In this document: piece by piece, positions 45,946-55,355 of the stretch
Layout of the letters: each line of letters opens with the position of its first letter
Position numbering within the stretch: the stretch's first letter is position 1
Assembly (NCBI GenBank): GCA_001972305.1
Contig: BDDD01001764.1
Location: 195,626-259,625 of the forward strand
Origin: Cephalotus follicularis
Taxonomy: Eukaryota > Streptophyta > Magnoliopsida > Oxalidales > Cephalotaceae
Length of the DNA: 64,000 bases
Direction: 5' to 3'
Notes under the pieces: model-generated
The model's input: the letters and a program-made list of their open reading frames with translations, nothing else
Told to the model about the DNA's origin: nothing
Database searches by the model: none
Program-made: the position numbers and the translations under genes

Positions 45946-46261
45946 TGTAAGGTCCCAAATTTTATAAATAATTATTTTAATATTGGTACAGTGTATGACT
46001 GTATTGAACCGATGGAGCCCGAATTAATAAAAGGCATCGCGTATTAGAGCCGCAAATCGTAAGGCCCGAAATGATTAATAAAGCCCATTTTTAATGCGCG
46101 ACAATAAGCCCCTATGTTCACATTTTTATTGCGACAATTTTGGCACCCGTTCGGATAATTAATATTGCCGTTTGCGGATTAAACGGGACCCAGGCCTTAG
46201 TATTTTAGCCAGTAACTACCAAGAAGGGAAGCAAAAGTTGAGGAAAGGACAAGAAATGACA

Positions 46262-46318
46262 CACGGGCGCATAAGGCGCCCGTGCAAAGGAAAGTGACCA
46301 GGCGTTAAAACGCCTGGT
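46262..46318. other. Two adjacent GC-rich hairpins in S2
   Basis: The first (46262-46284) has 9-bp arms CACGGGCGC/GCGCCCGTG and a 5-nt loop. The second (46297-46318) has 10-bp arms ACCAGGCGTT/AACGCCTGGT around AA. The second corresponds to 35287-35308 with compensating base changes. Confidence 0.75.
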
Positions 46319-47514
46319 CTGTGAATGAAAGGGGGAGACATAGAGGGCATCGGGAGAGAACGGGAGAGAGATGGCGCCGGAGAAGAAATGGTGTCGGGCG
46401 AAGCTTGACGGCCGGAAGCGTGCTCCACCCACGATAACCTCCCCTTTCTCTTCTTCCTTTTCTCTTTCTTTCTTCTGCCCGACGTCATCATGTCACGCCG
46501 CTGCCGTGTGTTCCACCGCCGGTTAGCATCGCGGGTGGGTCCAGTCTTCACCTAGGAGGCCGGCTACACCCATTTCAGTGGCTGGTTTGGCGTCAATCAG
46601 CCAGAAACGGCCGGATTTAAACTGACGGGTCGACTCAGCGAGTTGACCCGCTGCCGCCTTGGACGGTGCGTTTAGCGCCGAGTCTCGGTGAGTTAAGGCT
46701 TGTGGTGTGTTTGTATGGTGGTTGTGATGCGTTTTATGGCGTTGGCCGGAGCTGAGGACGACCGGTGAGTCAACTCAGTGAGTTGAACTCACTGGCCGGC
46801 CGTGACACAGCGAGTCACGGCGAGTCACGGCGAGTCTGTGGCAGCGACGCGTAGAACTGATGGTTGTGAGGCGATTTTGGGTTGTGACCGAGGCTGCGGT
46901 TGACCGGCGAGTTGAATCAGTGAGTTGACTCACTGTCGGCAGTGACAGCGCGTTTCGCGACGAGTCACGATGAGCCTCCGATGGTTTTGAACATATCGCC
47001 CAATGTGGAACCTGTTTTTGGGTTTCGCCGGAGCTAAATGAATTGACCGAAAACTGGCCAAAGCTCTGATAAGGGCTGTTCTTGGTTTTCGTGCGTAGAT
47101 CGTAACGGAAATGTGTTGTGCATGCAGGATACGAATATGATCAAGGATAAGCAAAACGATCAAGGATTGAGGATTTTCGAGCTTTACGAGCTCAGTTGCT
47201 AAGAGGTAGGTTATACTATTGCTTGCATTGCATTCATGCATTTTAAATAATTATATGAACTGATGTGTACGAATTGTACTTGCATGGATGCATGATTGCA
47301 TATACATATATATATATATATACAAGTATACGGATGGATATGCATATTGCATATGACATATGATATAAGGATTGATATTTAATTAAGAGGAGATGAGTTC
47401 TTGCCTTCTCTTAATTCATGGGCTATGGGATGAATTTTAAAAGGCTTTGAACTGTTTCGGGCATAGTTCCATGATTTAAGAAAATTTTCACAAACTACAT
47501 TTTCTATCAAAACC

Positions 47515-47720
47515 GTCGACGCTTTATGCTTTCAAAACTAAACCTGTCGACGCTTTTATGTGTTAAACTTACAGTCGACGCTTTTATGTGTTAAACTTAC
47601 TGTCGACTCTTTTATGAGTTAAACCAAACAGTCAACGCCTTATGCTTTAAAACAAACCGTTGACACTTATACTTGTGCTTTTTAAAACTGTTGACGCCCG
47701 GGGCTAAGCATCGACGCTTA
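47515..47720. repeat. GTCGACGCTTTT array in S2, about 29-bp pitch
   Basis: Sites start at 47515, 47546, 47574, 47602, 47631, 47659, 47690 and 47710, with intervals 31, 28, 28, 29, 28, 31 and 20 bp. Units contain atgtgttaaacttaca between sites. Later copies are more degenerate. Confidence 0.88.
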
Positions 47721-48385
47721 GTGCCCTATTCAGCCCGAACACACTGTTTTACATGGTTTTCCATCCGAAATGGTTTTATCTTCAACCGGATTCCATAGAA
47801 AGCCTCCCTAAGGCTTTGTAACCTATGGAAATCCTTATGTATCACTTTTGATTTCTAAATCGATGTTCAAAGTGAAGTTTTAAGGAAAGTACTCAATAAA
47901 AGAGTTTTACGCAAATGGTTTCTAAATGGTTTTCAAAATGGTCAGGATAGTTCCATTGGGATATCGAGACGCATATATCTTATTTGAACTTCCTCTCCAT
48001 TGTTTTATGGATTTTAGAATGGTCGGGTGCTTCCATTGGGACATCTGGGCGCGGATACTCCCATTCGGACTCCCTTTCCATTCGTTATAACTTCGATAGG
48101 GACCAACCAAATGATATATGAAAAATTCATTACAAATTGGATTATGGACACAAAAATGATTCATGATTACAGAAATGATATTACATGTTTTGACGGATGC
48201 GGATCACATGAGATCCTTTACAAAATGGTCCCTATTATTATTATTTAAAAACACACATGATTTTGGGTCACAACTATGGGATAGATTATTGATTGTATTG
48301 TATGAGACTATCGAGATAACCCATTCATGACTTCATTTCCGTCGTGAACGTCATGAATGTTAGACCACGGTTTATACCACATGGT

Positions 48386-48640
48386 GATTGCGGACCATAT
48401 AAAAGAGCTTACCTCACCTTGTGGTTGACTATTACGTACAGTGCTTACCTCACATTGTGATTGCGGACCATATAAAAGAGTTTACCTCACATTGTGATTG
48501 CGGACCGGTACGTACAGTGTTTACCTCACAATGTGATTGCGGACCATATAAAAGAGCTTACCTCACATTGTGATTGCGGACCATTATGTCAGGACTATCT
48601 CTCATCGTGGGTGGACCATACAAAAGAGCTTACCCCACGT
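48386..48640. repeat. 37-bp minisatellite with TATAAAAG in S2
   Basis: gattgcggaccatataaaag-type units start at 48386, 48459, 48496, 48535 and 48572, spacing 37-39 bp, with variant units at about 48423 and 48600. TATAAAAG is perfect at 48398, 48471 and 48547. Confidence 0.85.
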
Positions 48641-49052
48641 TGTGAGAAGTCCAATATGAATTATGAAATATATGACGTGGTCAGTGTTATCTCATTCCTC
48701 ACACCTCCACGACACCAACTGTGAGTCGAGGGTGGGATGGACCCTATGGACTGTTTGTCCCTATGATTGATATGGATTGATATATGGATTGATATATGGA
48801 TTGTCTGTAGGCCTATGGCCTTGATGTGATTAGGACCAGCCCAGTATACCACTGCTTAGGAACAGTTGGTATACTGACGCCGTCCGCAATTGTCATTTGT
48901 GCACATGACATGCATTACATATATACTATACTGTTGCACGCATATCTCCATTATGCTGATGCACTACATGACATACATTGATATATTGTTGCACACATAC
49001 ATTCTTATAATGTTGCATGCATAGCATAGTATACCTACACGACATTATGTCG

Positions 49053-49086
49053 CTGACCCATTTCCCCTGTGTGCGGAATGGGTCAG
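49053..49086. other. Conserved CTGACCCATT hairpin in S2
   Basis: The arms CTGACCCATT and AATGGGTCAG are perfect around a 14-nt loop. It is the counterpart of hairpins in S1 and E. Confidence 0.6.
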
Positions 49087-49403
49087 GCTCAGGCACAGGT
49101 GATGGATTACAACAAGGTAAGCTGAGAAGGACAGGTTTTCTATAACAACTTCTGTTAGCCAATTGTATTTGGTTTTGTTTATATGAGTTGAATATAAGAG
49201 TTGAAAAGAAAAGGGACTCATGTTATGATTAAATGAACTGTACTGATATGTTAGACTTGTTGTGTATAAGAGACAGACATAAAGATATATAGCGATGTTT
49301 TATTTCAGCTATCGACCTTCCGACATGTGGCAGTGCTTATGATATGGGTGTTGATGTATATGATATAGACAGGACCCCCCCTATAGTGATAAACTACTAT
49401 TTC

Positions 49404-49474
49404 CTCCTTCGGGAGTGTGGTTGTTGAGGTCTGAGCCCCATATGTACATAAACTGGTGATTCCTCCTTCGGGAG
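49404..49474. other. Two CTCC-TTCG-GGAG hairpins in S2
   Basis: CTCCTTCGGGAG occurs at 49404-49415 and 49463-49474. A TTCG loop closed by C-G is an exceptionally stable RNA tetraloop. The E counterparts at 58831 and 62539 have TACG loops. Confidence 0.5.
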
Positions 49475-49757
49475 TGTGAAAACATATAAATTGAGTTTTT
49501 CTTTACAGGGGGTTTAGTTCTATAAACGAATACTTCATGCCGAAATTTCGGGAGATTTTAAGAGTTTGTTTTTATTTGATTTGATTTATTCCGCTGATGT
49601 ATATATGGTTCTTCCGCTTATTTGACTTTGATTTAAAGTTTTAAATTTGTAGAACTTTTTGGAGTATGAATTATATGATATAAATGGATTGAAGGGAATG
49701 TTTCTCGTGCGTCGGATCGTGGGGGTTTACTCTCGCGGTTCGGGGCGCGACATATAT

Positions 49758-50510
49758 ATATATAAGTTGATTAAACCTAAAGCACTAAAACATGGGACGC
49801 ATGGACTGGGCATTAAATTACATGCATGGGCTGAAAATTGGTTGATGTATGGCCATCTTGTGCGCAGGCTTTTGGACTATCCATGGCTTCATGTTTAAGC
49901 TTTGAATGATGGGCGCATGTGGTGCTTGTGACTTGCTAGCGTGTTGAATTGGTTGGAAGATGTATGCATGCATGGAATGGGCTGATGGATGATGGATTTG
50001 CTGACTGGAGGCGTGACTTGTATGGCTTCATCGGCTGCTGATGGATGCATGATGTATCAATTGCATGGCCTTGAATTGTTGTGGCAGGTTACATTGAATT
50101 TATGCGGCAAAGGATTATAAAAATGGAGAGTGACATCATGATTAGGTAATCATTGCGTTCCACATATTTGAACATTGTTTTCTTGCAATATCTCTTCGTC
50201 AGATCTTCAAAATGAGTCAGCCCAAGAACGAAAAGTGCTCCAAATAATTTTATGAATAATGATGAGCTCAATATTCGATATCTTCCGAGCCTTAAATTTT
50301 CACTTCTCTCGCTTAAGTGGGTTCACTCTTTAACCGATCGTTGACTTTAAACCACTTTAACTCGAAAAGTACCGTTTTAGCTTCGTTTTCTCTTATTCTG
50401 CAATAATCAAATAATACCTGAAAATCAAATAAACACCACCACAGTAGTCTATTTAAAGCATAAAAATATACTAAATAAATCATTAAAATCACACATTTTT
50501 ATGCTTATCA
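49758..50510 (-). repeat. Element D 3' LTR, segment 3
   Basis: Aligns with about 56292-57038 (aagttgattaaacc to gcttatca). It contains the catgcatgggctgaa-rich cassette that takes the place of the GTCGAC array of D2. Confidence 0.9.
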
Positions 50511-51991
50511 AATACCCCCATACTTGCACTTTGCTTGTCCTCAAGTATACAAAATGGAAAGCTCAAAAAACGACCATAAAACCTAAAACTAAAACAGCAA
50601 ACACAAACACAAACAAAAACCTAATTCACTTTCGTAGAAATCACGATTGCATTTAGCGGATGCAACAAGCCTTTAAACCACTAGGTGGCCCTAGTGGACG
50701 AGTTTTGTCTCGTGAGTGTTTTCCAATGAATAAACACACAAAATTCAGTTCATCAAAAATTTGACAATAGGTTAAATGTATCTCTACTCAAAAATACATA
50801 GAACACCCCCATACTTGAATTTTATTATCTCGTTCCAAGTTCTAGAATCAAAACACATGTCAATTAAGGAGCATTCATATATATTTTTATAATTCCAAAA
50901 TATATAAACCAATCAAAATATGCATTCTTAGCAATATAAAATCTAGTTCGGAGCCGGACAAAGAACTTTAGCACTTACATATATTTTCTTTCTTTTGCTT
51001 TTTTTTTTCTCTTTTTTTTTTCTTTCTTCCACTCTTTTCCATCTAAATGTCATGGATGGAGGTAACACCAGACACTCAAAGTACTAAGTAGCTTCAGATT
51101 TTTTTTTACCAACTTAAATTCGTGCAATGTCTTGATCTCTTAAGCTTTCTATAAGACCCATGTAGCGAGCTTTCGACCAGTTACTCTCAAACCAGTTGGC
51201 TTTAAGGAACTAGGTGTAAAACACCCCTCAGATTTAATTACTAGAATCAAATAGGCTACAGACCAAGACTGAATTCGAAAAGGTAAAATATACATTTTTT
51301 TCATTTTTTTTCTTCTTTTTTTTTTACATATATATGTAAGAACATCCATTCATCGTTATTCTCCTTACTATAATTTATGAAACTTTGAAAACATACAAGA
51401 TGGTTTTTTATTAATTATTTTCATTTATTTTTCGCGTAAACTCCTACCTTGAGATATATTTCTTTTCTTTTCCTCGAAAACGAAAATTTTATTATTTCTC
51501 CTATGGGGTTTTCTATTATTTCTAAGCATATCAACATTTATTCCTACTTTCAAAATTAAAATGAACTACGGTACTAAACCCCCCCCATACTTAAACATTG
51601 CATTGTCCTGAATGCAATGAAACACAAATATAACAATAAATGAGTAAAAATAATCAAACAATTCAAAAAAATAAAAGAACAATGGGGTAGGATTTACCGG
51701 ATATGATCGTGAAGATTGAAATAATCTATCAGTGCAACGGAAATTGAGAACTGTAGAAACATCAAACTGCACGTAATTAACCTACAAAAACAATTAAAAA
51801 CAAAAACATAAAAGAATCGAGGTATATAAATAAAATAAAAATACACTGTGGGTTGCCTCCCACTAAGGGCTTTGCTTTAACGTCTTTGGCTAGACGTTAC
51901 TGGTGTGGATATCAAAGAGGAGTGCAGACAGGATCAATCAAGTCAACGGACTCAATGATCTGTCCATCATTAATTCCATCCATATATGGTT
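50511..51991 (-). other. Element D 3' untranslated region with three polypurine tracts
   Basis: The proper polypurine tract AAGTATGGGGGTATT abuts the LTR (50511-50525). Near-copies AAGTATGGGGG lie at 50804-50819 and 51576-51595. Near 51850-51900 the minus strand carries agcaaagcccttagtgggag followed by gcaacccac, a block I recognise as common downstream of gag-protease in plant gypsy elements. No coding domain follows; RT and integrase are missing. Confidence 0.75.
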
Positions 51992-52757
51992 TCAAACGCG
52001 GCCCATGGACGTAAATGTGTCTTTAAAACCTGTCCAAGCAAACTCAAAAATACCAAGTGAAAGCACAGTTTGAACAATATAAATAGCATCCCAAAAATAT
52101 TTCCACCAATAAAATCCATCAATAGAACCATAACATTTAAGTACATTAACACAATGGGAGAAAACAACTTTTACAATATATGAACCATCCCAACAAGAAT
52201 TCCACCAGTAAAAACTGTCAAAAATGCAAACTACCAAATTACTAGTCTCCCAATCCCAAAGAAAATTCGCAATTTCAAATGAAGTGGAACAATGACTCAT
52301 GAATGAATTACAAGGAAATTCTTTTAATTCAAATTTCGGAGACTTTTCTATGAATGGTTTATGCCAAGATGTGCGCAATGTACCCTCTGATTCTAATGGT
52401 TGTAGACCTAACACCTCAAAGAAATCTCCTTTTTCAATCTCCTCAAATTCCCTCATACACTCACTGATGATTTCATCAAATTCGCGTTCCCTATCCGAGA
52501 TTGATTCAATAACCCCATTATCTAGCCACTTCAAAAATTCCTATTGAATTGCTTCCTCATCCTCTATTTCCTTCAAGCATTCAATGAAGTTGCTATCAAA
52601 CTCTATGTCAAAGGACGTTTGGTCAGGTGTGGCAATTTTGTGAGTGTAATGGGATAGATGATCCCATTCGCTATCTGATGTTGGCTCATCAAGCTTATTT
52701 TCTAGCCATGCTAACTCAGCTTCATTTTCCAACCACTGTGAGTCAATCCAATCAGGA
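51992..52757 (-). pseudogene. Element D post-protease Trp-rich domain
   Basis: In the same frame as gag-protease, after a stop at 52760 and with another at 52541. The first part is acidic (LAWLENKLDEPTSDSEWDHL, FDEIISECMREFEEIEKGDF). FELKEF recalls the linker before RT in related gypsy elements. A 33-residue tandem repeat follows: DSFYWWNSCWDGSYIV at 52219 and DGFYWWKYFWDAIYIV at 52120, each followed by a hydrophobic run. It ends WTGFKDTFTSMGRV. No known enzyme is recognised; it takes the place where RT would be expected. Confidence 0.6.
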
Positions 52758-52759
52758 GT

Positions 52760-54016
52760 CTAGTGTATCAAAGTAGAATCCAACAGGGCATTAATCTCAA
52801 CAGTGTCTGAATCTGCCTCACAATAATCGTCAATGAAACTCCAAGGATATGTCCTATCCATCCTATCTATGGAAAAACAAGCCTCCTCACCTTGCAGTCC
52901 TAGGGGTGCATTGAAGATGTTTATTCTCAATTTCTTATTACCAAAGGATATGTCCATAGCTCCAGACCAACAATTTATGCATGCATTTGCTGTTGCTAAG
53001 AAAGGACGACCTAAGATAATCGAATGTGGTTTCCCAATCGCAGGTGTTTCCATATCAAGCACAAGGAAATCCACTAGAAAATAAAGCTCATCTACTTTCA
53101 CCAAAACGTCCTCAATGAATCCCTTCGGAATTTTCAAAGATCTATCAGCAAGTTGAAGGGTTACCTCAGCGGGTTTCAATTCTCCAAATCCGAAAAGGTC
53201 ATAAACTGAGCTAGGGAGGATGTTAACGCTGGCCCCTAAATCAAGGAGAGCTCTCTCTATCTGTAAATTTTCAATTTTGCAAGATATCAGAGGAGCTCCA
53301 GGATCTTTGAGTTTAGGAGGCAACTTGTTGGAAAGCACTGCGCTCACCTGCTCTGTGAGATGGACCATTTTTGGAATGTGCGTTCTCAGCTTACGCTTTG
53401 TGGTGCATAAGTCTTTTAAGAATTTGGCATAAGCTGGCACTTGTCGTATTGCATCTAAGAGAGGAAGGTTGATTTGGACTTGTTTGAACAGTTCCATCAT
53501 CTCGTCCATTCTTGCCAACTTTTTACCAAACGGAGGAACTAAAGATGGAGATCGCAAACACTCGGGGTAAGGTGCTTTAGGTGTGGCAAAGGTAATGTCT
53601 TTTTCCTTCCCCTTTTGTTCACTTTCTTTAGACGTGGATGCTTTAGTGACTTCCGTTTCAGATTTTCCAACGGTCTCTTTCTCACCACTCTTGGAGGACA
53701 CACACTCTTCAGGATTCTTTGCATGAATCGGATTAGGATTTGAGATAGTTTCTTGTGTTCCTTCGTTTACTCGACCACTTCTCAAGGTAGTAATTGCTTG
53801 GGCTTGTTCTACGTAGGAACACTGTTTAGTCTGATTTCTTGGATTGCCTACCATTTGACTGGGCATGTGGCCTTCTTCTCTCTTCCTCATCATATCAGCT
53901 CGCTGTCCTATTTGCGTTTCCAATTTGGAGATGGATTGGGTATGGGAGTGAATGATCTGATCATATTTTTTGCTATTCTTGTTGATCCCATCTAACGCAA
54001 ATAGTACCTTATCCAA
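52760..54016 (-). CDS. Element D gag C-terminal and aspartic protease ORF (418 aa)
   Basis: The open minus-strand frame continues the gag frame above. An amphipathic Gln/Arg-rich helix at aa 20-45 (QSISKLETQIGQRADMMRKR) and a long charged linker precede the pre-protease block (LPLLDAIRQVPAYAKFLKDL). The retropepsin region has ERALLDLGASVNILPSSVYD, the DLGAS form of the active site used by Athila/Tat-like elements, and IILGRPFLATANACINCWSG. It would cut the gag polyprotein. It ends at a stop at 52760 before the Trp-rich domain. The native start is upstream in gag. Confidence 0.85.
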   Translation of the reverse strand: MDKVLFALDGINKNSKKYDQIIHSHTQSISKLETQIGQRADMMRKREEGHMPSQMVGNPRNQTKQCSYVEQAQAITTLRSGRVNEGTQETISNPNPIHAKNPEECVSSKSGEKETVGKSETEVTKASTSKESEQKGKEKDITFATPKAPYPECLRSPSLVPPFGKKLARMDEMMELFKQVQINLPLLDAIRQVPAYAKFLKDLCTTKRKLRTHIPKMVHLTEQVSAVLSNKLPPKLKDPGAPLISCKIENLQIERALLDLGASVNILPSSVYDLFGFGELKPAEVTLQLADRSLKIPKGFIEDVLVKVDELYFLVDFLVLDMETPAIGKPHSIILGRPFLATANACINCWSGAMDISFGNKKLRINIFNAPLGLQGEEACFSIDRMDRTYPWSFIDDYCEADSDTVEINALLDSTLIH

Positions 54017-55237
54017 TTTATCTTCATTTGTCGTAAGCGTTTGAGGTGGTGGAAGATTGGGTTACTGCACATCCCTATAGGCATTTTGATAAGGAGGGGA
54101 ATTATCTTGTCTATACGGGGGATTTTGGATAGTATTGGGATGCTTCCATGAAAAATTGGGGTGATTCCTCCATCCCGGGTTATACGTGTTGGAATGTGGA
54201 TCCTTTCCCGGTCGTTGGAATCCTTGTATTGCTTGTGCTTATTCTTGAATAAAATCCTGATAATGCACAGCAAGCGGGCAATCACTCATAAAATGTGTTG
54301 GGCTAGCACATAAGGTGCAAGCCTCTTGTGCTATGGAATTCTGAGTGGATTGCTTAGGAAGCATTCCTATCGTTATCACTTTATCTAACTTTTGTGATAG
54401 GATGTCCACCTTGGCTTTGATGGTCTCCAATTGGCTCACCTCATATATGCCTCCTTTCTTTTGAATACCCGTTGTTGAAGACTCTACTCTGGATGATAAA
54501 TGGTGCAGAGAGTTCTCGCTGAGGGACTCAAACAATTGCCAAGCCTCATCCTCACTTTTATGCATGAATGTACCTCTACAAGAAGCATCCACAAACTGTC
54601 TATTTTGTGCAGTCAGTCCATCATAGAAGCATTGGACTAATTGCTATTTAGGAACGGCATGATGGGGACATTTTCGGATGAGGTCCTTTAATCTTTCCCA
54701 TGATTCATGGAACCGCTCACCATCTTGCTGTGAGAAGCTAGTGAGAGCTCGTCTTATCTGGTTAGTTCGGCCTATGGGAAATTATTTCTTGAGGAAGTCA
54801 TGCTATAATTGTGCCAACGTTGTGATGATTACGGAGACTAAGGAATGTAACCATTGTTTAGCTCTATCTTTCAATTAGAATGGAAATAAGATCAACTTAA
54901 GGGCATCCTCCGACAAATTCTGAATTTTAAACGTGGAGCAAATCTCAATGAATTCATCCAAATGCTTGTACGGTTCCTCATTGGCAAGTCCATAAAAGGA
55001 TGGTAACATCTGAATAATACTGGACTTGATCTCATATTGAGCAGCTTGGATAGCAGGCACCCTAATGCATGAAGCAGTGGTATATGCACGTGGGGTAAAA
55101 TGTTCGATTAAGGGCCGTCTTGGTTGCGCGTCATGATTTTCACCTATTCTGGTGTTTGCTAAAATGGCAGCAAGGGTTCTTTCAATTTTTAGGTCGCAAG
55201 TACGTATTTCAGAATCCAACGTTCGGTGACCTAGCAT
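54017..55237 (-). pseudogene. Element D gag
   Basis: The start codon is at 55237 (MLGHRTLDSEIRTCDLKIER). Motifs: IIQMLPSFYGLANEEPYKHL, DEFIEICSTFKIQNLSEDAL, then a stop and frame change near 54875. Next comes a capsid part with FLKK.FPIGRTNQIRRALTS and FHESWERLKDLIRKCPHH. From 54592 the frame is continuous: GTFMHKSEDEAWQLFESLSE and a zinc knuckle CTLCASPTHFMSDC near 54320. Stops occur at 54239 and about 54063. This is the structural protein of the particle, broken here. Confidence 0.85.
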
Positions 55238-55334
55238 GCATTTAACTAAAATTAATAAATAAATAACAATCCTAAGTGTTTTTTTTAAACTCACTAAACT
55301 CCCTAAGCTATTTTTATGACACTCACTACGCTCG

Positions 55335-55350
55335 CCGACAACGGCGCCAA
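55335..55350 (-). promoter_or_regulatory. Primer-binding site of D (tRNA-Asp type)
   Basis: On the minus strand TTGGCGCCGTTGTCGG lies just inside the 5' LTR. It fits the TGGCGCCGTTGCCGGGG site that I know from Athila/Tat-like plant elements. Confidence 0.8.
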
Positions 55351-55355
55351 CATTT

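Larger units (their letters stand above)
47206..49508 (+). other. Putative intron of S2
   Basis: The AAGAG|GTAGGT donor and tttttctttacag acceptor are conserved with E LTRs 1 and 2. Both repeat arrays of S2 lie inside. The upstream acceptor gtgcatgcag (47127) is also kept, while the intron-1 donor position reads ATAACC and has lost GT. Confidence 0.3.
45946..49752 (+). mobile_element. Solo LTR S2, 3807 bp, TSD tatat
   Basis: Starts TGTAAGGTCCC and ends GGGGCGCGACA, inside the (AT)n run of the D LTR; tatat duplications at 45941-45945 and 49753-49757 are expected but weak in an AT run. It is a diverged family-E LTR: same order of hairpins, gagttgactcactg motifs, CAG|GTAGGT site (47206), tttttctttacag site (49508), and LTR end. 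It carries its own arrays at 47515-47720 and 48386-48640. No internal region remains. Confidence 0.88.

Noticed and set aside
45941-49757. Doubt that tatat is a real TSD for S2
   Set aside because: The site is an (AT)n run so the duplication alone proves little. The insertion call is kept because both LTR ends are clean and the intact D LTR shows the empty site.
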